A DNA stretch of 9,972 nucleotides from Pseudomonadota bacterium (lineage in GTDB: Bacteria; Pseudomonadota; Alphaproteobacteria; Rhizobiales; Beijerinckiaceae). Position 1 is the stretch's first letter. The number at the start of each line of letters is the position of its first letter. A model generated the notes under the pieces. The model ran no database searches. It saw nothing but the letters and a program-made list of their open reading frames with translations, and was not told where the DNA came from. Shown piece by piece: positions 1 to 7,206 of this stretch. Where the stretch lies: NCBI GenBank assembly GCA_023452965.1, contig JAEXUU010000828.1, forward strand, positions 1-9,972, written 5' to 3'. The position numbers and the translations under genes were made by a program.

Positions 1-2438
1 TCGTGGCGCAGCAGCTGGCGGCTGGAGACGTTGACGCTGGCGAAGATCGGCGGCTCGACTTCGAGCGCGGCCTGCCAGGCGGCGAGCTCGCGCGCGGTGC
101 GGTCCATCACATAGACGCCGAGATCGACGATCAGGCCGGTTTCCTCGGCGATGGAAAGGAAGTCCTGCGGCAGCAGGCGGCCTTCGCGCGGATGGTCCCA
201 GCGCATCAGCGCCTCGAAGCCCGCGATGGTCCGGTCCTCCAGCCTCACGATCGGCTGGTACATCACCTGGATCTCGCCGCGCTCGATCGCCCGGCGCAGG
301 TCGCTCTCCAGCGCCAGCCGGTCGTTGCGGTCGTTGCGCATCGCCGGCACGAAGACCTCGACGAGATTACCGCCCTGGTTCTTGGCATGGGCCATGGCGA
401 GTTCGGCATTCTTCAGCGCATCGTCCTTGCGCGCCGTCGGCGTACCGTCGAAGAGCGCGAGCCCGATCGAGGGCGTCAGCACGATCTCGCGCTCGGCGAA
501 GGTTACGGGCGTCGAGACGGCGCGGCGCACCAGCTCGGCAAGGGCGAGGATGCGCTCGGGCTCGCGCTCGGAGACGAGGATCATCGCGAAGATGTCGCCG
601 CCGATGCGGGCCAGCGTGTCTTGTGCCCGCAGCAGCCGGCCGAGGCGGCGCGCCAGCGTCAGCAGGATCGAATCGCCGGCCGAGAAGCCGACGGATTCGT
701 TGACCTGTTTGAAGCGGTCGATGTCGATGACGATGACGGTCGGGCGGATGCTCTCGTCGGCGCGGCAGAAACCGAAGACGGCGGCGAGCCGGTCCTGGAA
801 GAGCTCGCGATTGGGCAGGCCCGTCAGATTGTCGTGCACGGCATCGTGCAGCATCCGCTCCTGGGCGGTGCGCTGCTCGGTGACATCAGCGAGGGTGCCG
901 ATGACGCGGATCACCTCGCCATCGGAGCCGATCACGGGGCGGGCCTTCAGGCTGAACCAGTGATAGGCGCCGTTGCCGGCGCGCAGGCGGAAATCGAGCT
1001 GCAATTTGCCGCGCCGCTGCTCGATCACCGCATCGAGGGTGACGCGATAGCGGTCGCGATCCGCGACATGCATGTATTCGAGCCAACGCGCAGCCGAGCC
1101 TTCGAGCGCGCCCTTAGGTAGGCCGAGCAGGATTTCGGTTTGCGGCGAGACGAAGATCTTGTCGGCCGTGACGTCCCAGTCGAAGACGAGATCGCCCGAG
1201 CCGGAGAGAGCGAGCGCTCGCCGCTCGGTGTCCGAGACCAGCCCCTGCGCCAGCGCCCCGCCGGCGAAGGCGTGCTGCACCACGGTGAAGCCGATCAGCA
1301 GCACGATCAGGACGAGGCCTCCGATCAGCGCCGGCGGCACGAGGTCGCGGGCGAGCTGGCCGGTCACGGTGAAGCCGGCGGCCGTGACCCACACCAATAG
1401 CAGGAACCAGGTCGGGATCAGCATCACCGCCCGCTCATAGCCATGGGTGGCGAGGTGCAGGATCAGCACGAAGCCGATCGCCGCGACGGCTGCGATCGAG
1501 ATGCGCGCCACACCGGATGCCATCGGCGCATCGACCACGGCGAGGCCGACGAGGCCGGCGAGCCCGAGCATCCAGACCAGGGTGATGTGACTGTAGCGGA
1601 CATGCCAGCGCGACAGGTTGAGATAGGCGAAGAGGAAGACGAGAAGCGTCGCCGCCAGCACCACCTCGGCGCCGGCGCGATATATTCGCTCGATTGCCGG
1701 TGTCAGCGGGAAGATGCGCTGGAAAAAGCCGAAATCGAGCCCGGCATAGGCGAGGACTGCCCAGGCGAGCGCCGCAGCGGCGGGGAAGATCACCGCGCCC
1801 TTGACCACGAAGATGATGGTCAGGAACAGCGCGAGCAGGCCGGCGATGCCGATGATGATGCCCTTGTAGAGCGTCAGCCCGTTGGTCTTCTGGCGATAGG
1901 CCTCCGGCTCGTAGAGATAGAGCTGCGGCAGGTTCGGCGATTTGAGCTCGGCCACGAAGGTGACGGTCGTGCCGGGGTCGAGCGTGATCTGGAAAACGTC
2001 GGCGTCGGGCGAATCCTCGCGTTCCGGCCGCAGGCCCTGGCTCGCGGTGATCGCCTCGATCCGGCGGTCGCCGAGATCGGGCCAGATCACGCCGGAGCCG
2101 ATCAGCCGGTGGAAGGGCGCGACCAGCAGCCGGTCGATCTGCTCGTCGGAATCATTGGTGAGCGCGAAGACGATCCAGTCCGGCCTTGCGCCGGATTCGC
2201 GGGCACGGACCGCGATGCGCCGGACGATGCCGTCCGGGCCCGGCGCGGTCGAGATCTGGATGACGTCGCCGTCGGATTTGTTGCGCTCGACCACGTCGGT
2301 GAGGTCGAGCACGGGCACGTCGACCGGGACGCGCTGCGCCTCGACTGCCAGCGCCGGGCGCAGCGCCGTGAGCAGGATCAGCACCAGGAGGCCAGATATG
2401 GCGATGCCGAGCCGGAGGAAACGGTGCGTCGATGACAA
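1..2438 (-). CDS. 7TM sensor protein with PAS, degenerate GGDEF and EAL domains (partial, 3' end outside window)
   Basis: Probable membrane-bound c-di-GMP enzyme or receptor. The reading frame is open for 812 codons from a TTG at 2438 and runs off the left edge. An in-frame TAA at 2472-2474 bounds it upstream, and TTG is the only good start before the signal peptide. Residues 1-32 look like a signal peptide ending ALA/VEA. Residues 33-185 form a putative periplasmic sensor region. Seven hydrophobic spans lie between about 190 and 390, as in 7TMR-DISM receptors. A PAS-like region covers about 405-520, GGDEF about 530-700, and EAL starts near 710. The GGDEF signature reads GGDIF (613-617), so cyclase activity is doubtful, but an RxxD inhibitory-site motif (R604, D607) is kept. 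The EAL signature FEALMRW (741-747) and NVSSRQ (803-808) are intact, so the visible part of the phosphodiesterase domain looks functional. The remaining catalytic motifs lie outside the window. The ligand is unknown. The gene is separated by 100 nt from the acetyltransferase upstream and is probably its own unit. Confidence 0.9.
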   Translation of the reverse strand, partial: MSSTHRFLRLGIAISGLLVLILLTALRPALAVEAQRVPVDVPVLDLTDVVERNKSDGDVIQISTAPGPDGIVRRIAVRARESGARPDWIVFALTNDSDEQIDRLLVAPFHRLIGSGVIWPDLGDRRIEAITASQGLRPEREDSPDADVFQITLDPGTTVTFVAELKSPNLPQLYLYEPEAYRQKTNGLTLYKGIIIGIAGLLALFLTIIFVVKGAVIFPAAAALAWAVLAYAGLDFGFFQRIFPLTPAIERIYRAGAEVVLAATLLVFLFAYLNLSRWHVRYSHITLVWMLGLAGLVGLAVVDAPMASGVARISIAAVAAIGFVLILHLATHGYERAVMLIPTWFLLLVWVTAAGFTVTGQLARDLVPPALIGGLVLIVLLIGFTVVQHAFAGGALAQGLVSDTERRALALSGSGDLVFDWDVTADKIFVSPQTEILLGLPKGALEGSAARWLEYMHVADRDRYRVTLDAVIEQRRGKLQLDFRLRAGNGAYHWFSLKARPVIGSDGEVIRVIGTLADVTEQRTAQERMLHDAVHDNLTGLPNRELFQDRLAAVFGFCRADESIRPTVIVIDIDRFKQVNESVGFSAGDSILLTLARRLGRLLRAQDTLARIGGDIFAMILVSEREPERILALAELVRRAVSTPVTFAEREIVLTPSIGLALFDGTPTARKDDALKNAELAMAHAKNQGGNLVEVFVPAMRNDRNDRLALESDLRRAIERGEIQVMYQPIVRLEDRTIAGFEALMRWDHPREGRLLPQDFLSIAEETGLIVDLGVYVMDRTARELAAWQAALEVEPPIFASVNVSSRQLLRH

Positions 2439-2489
2439 GGTGGGCTCGGTCTTTCGGGCGGGTCTGAACGTTTAAAATTTATCTGGTCA

Positions 2490-2518
2490 GTCGTATCGGC
2501 CGGGCGTGGCGAGGGCAA
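2490..2518 (-). promoter_or_regulatory. Possible sigma70-type promoter for the EAL-domain gene
   Basis: On the minus strand, TTGCCC (2513-2518) and TACGAC (2490-2495) are separated by exactly 17 nt, upstream of the TTG start at 2438. The -10 match is modest. An AT-rich patch (2471-2482) follows in the would-be leader and stands out in this GC-rich DNA. Proposed by eye only. Confidence 0.25.
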
Positions 2519-2538
2519 GGCAGCCCACGGCGTCTTCC

Positions 2539-3129
2539 TCAAGCCTTGCGGAGGTCGGCTGCGAGCATCCCGTAGAGCAGATGGTCGGCCCAGACGCCGT
2601 TGATCCGCAGATAGCCGCGCGCCTCGCCTTCCCGCTGGAAGCCGACACGCTCGAGCAGCCGGCGGGATGGCGTGTTCTGCGGCAGGCAGGCTGCTTCGAC
2701 ACGATGTAGAGCGAGCTCGGAAAAGGCGAAGCCGAGTGCCCCGCGCACGGCTTCCGTCATATGGCCCTTGCCGGCATGGCGCTCGCCCATCCAGTAGCCG
2801 AGCGTGCAGGCTTGGGCGACGCCGCGTCTGACCAAGCCCAGCGTCAGCCCGCCGAGCAGCGCCTCGGTGCGGGCATCGAGCACGAACAGGCAATAGGCTT
2901 CGTCGGTCGCGCTCTCGCGGGCAGCGCGCTTCACCCGCAGCCGGAACGAGTTCCGCGTCAGGTCGTCCTCGCTCCAGCCCGGCTCCCAAGGCGTCAGGAA
3001 GTCGCGGCTTTCCAGCCGCAGCGCCGCCCAGGCGGAATAGTCATTGGCCAGCGGCGGGCGCAATACGAGGTTCTTGGTCCGGATCAGCGGCCGCGTCGGC
3101 GGGTCGGTCGCGAAGCGGAACAGGGCCAT
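2539..3129 (-). CDS. GNAT family N-acetyltransferase, RimJ/RimL type
   Basis: A 196-residue cytoplasmic acetyl-CoA-dependent N-acetyltransferase. The fold signs are typical of the RimJ/RimL branch (Acetyltransf_3). The N-terminal strand IRTKNLVLRPP (16-26) is followed by a SRDFLTPWEP segment (41-50). The central GYWMGERHAGKGHMTEAV (111-128) carries the acetyl-CoA pyrophosphate-binding RxxGxG as R117, G120 and G122. Next come HRVEAACLPQNTPSRRLLERVGF (142-164, split here as the N152 region and the RLLERVGF helix) and a C-terminal YLRINGVWADHLLYGML-type end. Family members acetylate ribosomal protein N-termini or small molecules, and the substrate cannot be read from sequence. The ATG at 3129 lies 5 nt after the stop of the M16 peptidase gene, with no strong Shine-Dalgarno, so translation is probably coupled to that gene. 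The usual RimJ neighbourhood next to thrC and an M16 peptidase is common in Rhizobiales, from memory. Confidence 0.92.
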   Translation of the reverse strand: MALFRFATDPPTRPLIRTKNLVLRPPLANDYSAWAALRLESRDFLTPWEPGWSEDDLTRNSFRLRVKRAARESATDEAYCLFVLDARTEALLGGLTLGLVRRGVAQACTLGYWMGERHAGKGHMTEAVRGALGFAFSELALHRVEAACLPQNTPSRRLLERVGFQREGEARGYLRINGVWADHLLYGMLAADLRKA

Positions 3130-3134
3130 GGCGG

Positions 3135-4481
3135 TCAGGCCGGGCGGGCGAGGGCGGCGCGCAGGGCGTCAGCCGGCGCAAGATCGTCGAGCGGGCCGAC
3201 AGCCGCCACCGTGGCGTGGCCCTTGAGCAGGCTGCGGCCGGCGGCGCGGACATCGGCGAGGCTCACCGCGTCGAGCCGCCGCGCCAGCTCCTCGCGCGGG
3301 ATGGCGCGGCCGAAGACCAGCACCTGCCGCGCCATCTGCTCGAGCTTGCCGCCCGGGCTTTCGAGCGAGGCCAGCAGGCCGACTTTCATCTGCGCCCGGG
3401 CCCGCGCCATCTCGACCTCGCTGACATCGCGCACCGCCTGCCTGAGGCAGTCGAAGGCGACGTCGACGAGCTCGCCGACATCCTCCGGCGCGGTGCCGGC
3501 GCTGATGCCGAAGACGCCGCAATCGGAGAAGGGCCAGTGGAAGGCGTCGATCGCATAGGCGAGGCCGCGGCGCTCGCGCACCTCCTGGAAGAGGCGCGAG
3601 GACAGGCCGCCGCCGAGCACGGCCGAGAAGATCTGCAGCGGATAATGCGCCCCGTCCTTGAACGGCTTGCCGGGGAAGCCGAGCACGACATGGACCTGTT
3701 CCTCGTCGCCGTCGATGCGCGCCTCGCCGCCACGGTACACGGCGAGGTCGCGGCCCGGCGGAGGCCCGGCCGGGCGCGCCGGCAGCTTGGCCAGCGCCTG
3801 CTCGGCGAGCGCCACCAGTTCGGCATGGTCGACCGCGCCGGCGGCAGCCAGCACCATGTTGCCGGCATGGTAGTGCCGCGAGAGATAGGCGCGGATCGCC
3901 TCGGGCGTGAAGCTGTTCACTGTCTGCGCCGTGCCGAGGATCGGCCGGCCGAGCGGCTGGTCGGGGAAGGCCGCCTGGAGGAAACGATCGTAGACCAGAT
4001 CGTCCGGCGTATCCTGGACGGCGCCGATCTCCTGCAGGATGACGCCCTTCTCGCGCGCCAGCTCCTCCTCGGTCAGCGCCGGCTCGGTCAGGATGTCCGC
4101 GAGGATGTCGACCGCCAGCGCCAGGTCCTGGCCGAGCACGCGGGCGGTGTAGCAGGTGTACTCGACCGACGTCGCGGCATTGAGATCGCCGCCGACGCTC
4201 TCGATCTCCTCGGCGATCTGGCGGGCCGAGCGCCGCGCCGTGCCCTTGAACGCCATATGCTCGAGCAGATGGGCGAGCCCGTGCTCGTGGGGCAGCTCGT
4301 CGCGCGCGCCGGCACCGATCCAGATGCCGAGCGAGCCCGTCGCGGCATGGGCCATGTGCTCGGAGACGATGCGCAGCCCCGACGGCAGCGTGGTCAGGCT
4401 GACCGCCGGGTCATGCGCGAGGGCTTCTTCCTCGCGCTTGGCTGGCTTCGGCTTGCCGGTCCGGGCGTTGAGCGTCTTCAT
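3135..4481 (-). CDS. M16 family zinc metallopeptidase (mitochondrial processing peptidase-like)
   Basis: A 448-residue insulinase-type peptidase of the single-unit M16B group, which contains the bacterial homologues of the mitochondrial processing peptidase beta subunit. The inverted zinc motif HxxEH is HLLEH at 71-75 (H71 and H75 bind zinc, E74 is catalytic). The third ligand is E151 in ILQEI, at the usual spacing. It is followed by QDTPDD, which is typical of the group. The second half has GGGLSSRLFQEVRERRGLAY, the conserved glycine-rich loop and R/Y substrate site. The protein has no signal peptide and is probably cytoplasmic. The start is the ATG at 4481, which overlaps the thrC stop as ATGA; GGAG lies about 9 nt upstream. 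This leaves roughly 28 residues before the usual family start (around VSLTTLPSGLRIV), rich in K, P and E. No other in-frame start is available there, so the extension is probably real. Physiological substrates are unknown. Confidence 0.95.
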   Translation of the reverse strand: MKTLNARTGKPKPAKREEEALAHDPAVSLTTLPSGLRIVSEHMAHAATGSLGIWIGAGARDELPHEHGLAHLLEHMAFKGTARRSARQIAEEIESVGGDLNAATSVEYTCYTARVLGQDLALAVDILADILTEPALTEEELAREKGVILQEIGAVQDTPDDLVYDRFLQAAFPDQPLGRPILGTAQTVNSFTPEAIRAYLSRHYHAGNMVLAAAGAVDHAELVALAEQALAKLPARPAGPPPGRDLAVYRGGEARIDGDEEQVHVVLGFPGKPFKDGAHYPLQIFSAVLGGGLSSRLFQEVRERRGLAYAIDAFHWPFSDCGVFGISAGTAPEDVGELVDVAFDCLRQAVRDVSEVEMARARAQMKVGLLASLESPGGKLEQMARQVLVFGRAIPREELARRLDAVSLADVRAAGRSLLKGHATVAAVGPLDDLAPADALRAALARPA

Positions 4482-5893
4482 GCCGCCGCGCTCCGCACCG
4501 CTCGTGCGCGTTCGGCGATGAAGCGTTCGAGCTTGCCCTGGTCGTTGGGCAGCAGGCTGGAATGCTCCTTGCGGTCCATCAGGTCGGCGAGATGGGCCGG
4601 AAGCGCCGGCCGCACGCCGCTCGCTGCCTCGACAGCGTCAGGGAACTTGGCCGGGTGCGCCGTGCCGAGCGCGACGACCGGCGTCGCAGGATCGACTTTC
4701 AGCGCTGCGCGGGCGGCGCGCACGCCGATCGCGCTGTGCGGATCGAGCAGGTAGCCGGCATCGCGCCAGGTCGCGCCGATCTCGGCGGCGGTCGCGGCCT
4801 CGTCGATCGCGACGGCGTCGAAGTCGGCCCTGATCCGCGCGAGCGGGCCGGCGGCGATCTCGAAGCGACCGGACTGCTGCAGCGACTGCATCAGCCGGCG
4901 CACGGCTTCGCTGTCGCGCTCATGTGCTTCGAACAGAAGTCGTTCGAAATTCGAGGAGATCTGGATGTCCATCGAGGGCGAGCTCGTGGCGCTGACGCCG
5001 CGCATCTCGTAGACGCCGGTCTCGAGCGTCCGGGCCAGGATATCGTTGCTGTTGGTGCCGATAGCCAGCCGCCCGATCGGCAGACCCATCTGCTTGGCGA
5101 TCCAGCCGGCGAGCACGTCGCCGAAATTGCCGGTCGGAACGGCGAATGAAACCGGCCGATGTGGGCTGCCGAGCGCGCTCGCGGCAGTGAAGTAATACAC
5201 CACCTGCGCCGCGATCCTTGCCCAGTTGATCGAGTTGACGCCGGAGAGGCGCAGCTCGTCGCGGAAGCGGTGATGGTTGAAGAGCGCCTTCACCAGGTTC
5301 TGGCAGTCGTCGAAAGTGCCTTCGACCGCGATGGCGTGGACGTTGGCGGCATCGACCGTGGTCATCTGCCGGCGCTGAACGTCCGAGACGCGGCCCTCCG
5401 GGTAGAGGATGAAGATGTCGACCCGTTCCAGGCCCTTGAAGGCGTCGATTGCGGCGCCGCCGGTGTCGCCCGAGGTCGCGCCGACGATGGTGGCGCGCTC
5501 GCCGCGTTGGGCGAGGACATGGTCCATCAGGCGCCCGAGCAACTGCATCGCCACGTCCTTGAAGGCGAGCGTCGGGCCGTGGAAGAGTTACAGCGAGAAC
5601 AGGTTGTCGCCCAGCTGGACCAGCGGGCAGACGGCCGGGTGCCGGAAGCTGGCATAGGCCTCGCCGATCATCGTCTTCAGCGCGCTGCTCTCGATGTCGC
5701 CATCGGCGAGGGCACCGACGACCTGCTCTGCGACGCTCGCATAGGGTTTGCCGGCGAAGCCCGCGATCTCCGCCGCCGAGAAGCGCGGCAGGGCCTTCGG
5801 CAGGTAGAGGCCGCCATCGCGGGCAAGCCCGGCGAGAAGAGCATCGGCAAAGGAGAGCGAGGGCGCATCGCCCCGGGTCGAGATATGCAGCAC
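4478..5893 (-). pseudogene. thrC: thrC, threonine synthase, interrupted by an in-frame TAA
   Basis: Threonine synthase converts O-phosphohomoserine to threonine with PLP, the last step of threonine biosynthesis in the cytoplasm. The frame from a GTG at 5893 encodes HISTRGDAP (3-11), the canonical ThrC start, and would be 471 residues, the normal family length. Codon 102 is TAA (5588-5590). It falls where the family has LELFHGPTLAFKD; the glutamate before LFHGP is replaced by stop. The remainder continues in the same frame without further damage. It includes PLP lysine K112 in LAFKD, the SGDTGGAA loop, VPTGNFGD and a normal C-terminus. A GAA to TAA change (plus-strand c to a at 5590) explains it. 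Translation restarting at the nearest downstream GTG (5554) or ATG (5548) would lack K112 and be inactive. The gene is therefore either a recent null allele or intact with a base-call error. Its stop overlaps the M16 peptidase start (ATGA). Confidence 0.93.
5588..5590 (-). other. In-frame TAA stop at thrC codon 102
   Basis: The minus-strand codons read GAC AAC CTG TTC TCG CTG, then TAA, then CTC TTC CAC GGC CCG. The two open segments (5893 to 5591 and 5587 to 4481) are in the same frame, so this is a nonsense substitution rather than a frameshift. A single base change restores the family-typical glutamate. Confidence 0.95.
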
Positions 5894-5922
5894 GACGGTT
5901 CCGTTTCGAGGTTGTGCCTGAT

Positions 5923-5951
5923 CCTATAGGCCCGTTGGCGGGGGAGGGCAA
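5923..5951 (-). promoter_or_regulatory. Possible sigma70-type promoter for thrC
   Basis: On the minus strand, TTGCCC (5946-5951) and TATAGG (5923-5928) lie exactly 17 nt apart in the 102-nt gap between the SURF1 gene and thrC. Transcription would begin about 23 nt before the GTG start. The -10 box is good and the -35 box partial. This suggests that thrC and the genes after it can be expressed apart from the oxidase genes. Proposed by eye only. Confidence 0.4.
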
Positions 5952-5995
5952 AAGCAAAGGCCGACGGGTGGAGGCTCGAGGCCTGCGCCGCACGC

Positions 5996-6757
5996 CTAGC
6001 CGGCTTGCCGCCGCCTGCGATTCTGCCATGCGAAGACGGCGAACACACCCACCAGGGTCAGCGCCAGCCCGAACCAGGTGACGGCATATTGCAAGTGGTT
6101 GTCTGGGATGCGGGCGATCAGCTCCTTGACGTCGACGCCGGCCGGCGGGGTCATGCCGTCGCCGCTGCGCTCGGCCTCGAGATAGAACGGCGCGCTCGGC
6201 AGCCCCAGCGAGGCGGCGATCGCGACCGGATCTCGGGTGTAGAACTCGCGCTGTCCCGGCACGTCCGCCGGGGTGAAGCTGTTGCGAGCCTCCGGCGCGC
6301 GTAGGAAGCCCACGACGGTCGCGGGGCCGCTGGTCGGGGTGATGCCGGCATAGCGGCCTTCCGGAACGAAGCCGCGATTGACCAGGATGGTGCCGCCGTC
6401 TTCCAGGCGAAACCCCTGGAAGACCCAGCGTCCGAAGCCGGAAAGCTGGCGCGTGCCCGGCGGACCGGCGGCGATGGTCGTGCGCACCCCGGCGATGCCG
6501 TTGTCGAGATAGGTGCCCCTGGCTTCGACGCGCTGCAGGTCGAGGCGGCTCGGGTCGAGTTTCGGCCATTCGGCGGCTGGCGGCATGGTGGAGGGCGGGG
6601 CACCCGCCTGCGCCTGCAGCCGCGCGATGAATGCGTGCTTCTCGCCCATGCGCTGGAGCTGCCAGCTGCCGAGCAGGCAGAGCACGCCGACACCGATGAC
6701 GGTGAGCAGCGTAGGCAGCAGCAGCTTCTGGCGCGACGGGGAGGCGGTGGTGGGCAT
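5996..6757 (-). CDS. SURF1 family cytochrome c oxidase assembly protein
   Basis: A 253-residue inner-membrane protein of the SURF1/Shy1 family, which helps insert heme a into subunit I of aa3-type oxidase. It has the classic two-span layout: TM1 at about 12-31, running straight into GSWQLQRMGEKHAFI (30-44), and TM2 at about 224-244. Between them is a periplasmic domain with the family marks DNGIAGVRT (85-93), RWVFQGF (110-116) and ILVNRGFVP (124-132). The signature NHLQYAVTWFGLA (220-232) leads into TM2, and a basic tail (RRRR) follows. I chose the ATG at 6757 because it gives the normal family length and N-terminus; the frame stays open further upstream but only as a shadow of the DUF983 gene. 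It starts 2 nt after the DUF983 stop and must be co-expressed with it. Synonyms in other bacteria include Surf1 and Shy1. Confidence 0.95.
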   Translation of the reverse strand: MPTTASPSRQKLLLPTLLTVIGVGVLCLLGSWQLQRMGEKHAFIARLQAQAGAPPSTMPPAAEWPKLDPSRLDLQRVEARGTYLDNGIAGVRTTIAAGPPGTRQLSGFGRWVFQGFRLEDGGTILVNRGFVPEGRYAGITPTSGPATVVGFLRAPEARNSFTPADVPGQREFYTRDPVAIAASLGLPSAPFYLEAERSGDGMTPPAGVDVKELIARIPDNHLQYAVTWFGLALTLVGVFAVFAWQNRRRRQAG

Positions 6758-6759
6758 GC

Positions 6760-7134
6760 TCACTTCTTCATCCTGCCTTCCTGCGCACGGTTCACATATT
6801 GCAGCGCGACCGCGATGCCCTTCATCGGCCGCAGCAGGCCAAGACAGGTGACGAGCGCGAGCGGCAGCCAGAGCGCAAGATGCAGCCAGATCGGCGGTTC
6901 GTAGGCGATCTCGACATAGAGCGCGAGGCCGAGCACGAAGAAGCCTGCGATCAGCATGATGAACACCGCCGGCCCGTCGGCGGAATCGGCAAAGGCGAAA
7001 TCGAGGCCGCAGGCCGAGCAGCGCGGCCTGAGCTTCAGATAGCCGTCGAAGAGCTTGCCTTCGCCGCAACGCGGGCAGCGGCCGGCGAGGCCGGTCGAAA
7101 ACGGCGAGGGGCAGGCAGGGTGCGGCTCTGTCAT
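6760..7134 (-). CDS. DUF983 family zinc-ribbon membrane protein
   Basis: A 124-residue protein of the DUF983 family, whose members sit in alphaproteobacterial cox operons. The N-terminal part holds two CxxC pairs, CPRC (C20, C23) and CSAC (C39, C42), that would bind one zinc or another metal. After GPAVFIMLIAGFF, two hydrophobic spans follow at about 57-77 and 83-102. The sequence LRPMKGIAVALQY (101-113) after the second span is typical of the family end. No biochemical function is established to my knowledge; position between ctaE and SURF1 suggests a part in oxidase assembly, which is inference. The ATG at 7134 has an excellent ribosome-binding site, GAGGAG, 6 nt upstream. A hairpin just before the gene may reduce read-through from ctaE. 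Confidence 0.93.
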   Translation of the reverse strand: MTEPHPACPSPFSTGLAGRCPRCGEGKLFDGYLKLRPRCSACGLDFAFADSADGPAVFIMLIAGFFVLGLALYVEIAYEPPIWLHLALWLPLALVTCLGLLRPMKGIAVALQYVNRAQEGRMKK

Positions 7135-7140
7135 GCGCTT

Positions 7141-7146
7141 CTCCTC
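7141..7146 (-). promoter_or_regulatory. Strong Shine-Dalgarno site for the DUF983 gene
   Basis: The minus strand reads GAGGAG with a 6-nt spacer (AAGCGC) to the ATG at 7134. It is the best ribosome-binding site in the window; most other genes here rely on overlaps or weak sites. It lies directly after the hairpin at 7156-7175, so this gene is translated independently of ctaE. Confidence 0.7.
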
Positions 7147-7152
7147 AAACGG

Positions 7153-7175
7153 AAAGGGCGGCCTCGCGGCCGCCC
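7153..7175 (-). terminator. GC-rich hairpin after ctaE, possible terminator or attenuator
   Basis: A perfect 8-bp stem (GGGCGGCC at 7156-7163 against GGCCGCCC at 7168-7175) with a 4-nt loop lies 31 nt beyond the ctaE stop. Read on the minus strand, the stem is followed by TTTCCGTTT, a short and imperfect U-tract. It could be a weak intrinsic terminator, setting more ctaE than DUF983/SURF1 mRNA, or a 3'-end stabilising or processing hairpin. Confidence 0.55.
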
Positions 7176-7206
7176 CTCGGGATCTGCGACCGCGACCGGT
7201 CTCGTA

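Noticed and set aside
3..1121. A 372-codon open frame on the plus strand, and others at 1443-2435, 3216-4754 and 6799-8085
   Set aside because: Each lies opposite a recognisable minus-strand gene. Their translations are rich in R, D, E and A without known domains, as expected for antisense frames in high-GC DNA.
5588..5590. Programmed recoding or read-through of the thrC TAA
   Set aside because: TAA is not a selenocysteine or pyrrolysine codon, threonine synthases are not known to use recoding, and I saw no obvious structure after it. Error or mutation is simpler.
5958..5995. A short near-palindrome around CTCGAG after the SURF1 gene as a terminator
   Set aside because: Only about 4 bp pair outside the central palindrome and no U-tract follows directly.
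4920..6569. A 549-codon minus-strand frame
   Set aside because: It overlaps thrC and the SURF1 gene in another frame and gives an arginine-rich protein without motifs; the family matches are in the other frames.
5996..7069. A longer, 357-residue version of the SURF1 protein
   Set aside because: The extra 104 residues are the DUF983 gene read out of frame. The ATG at 6757 gives the normal SURF1 length and N-terminus.
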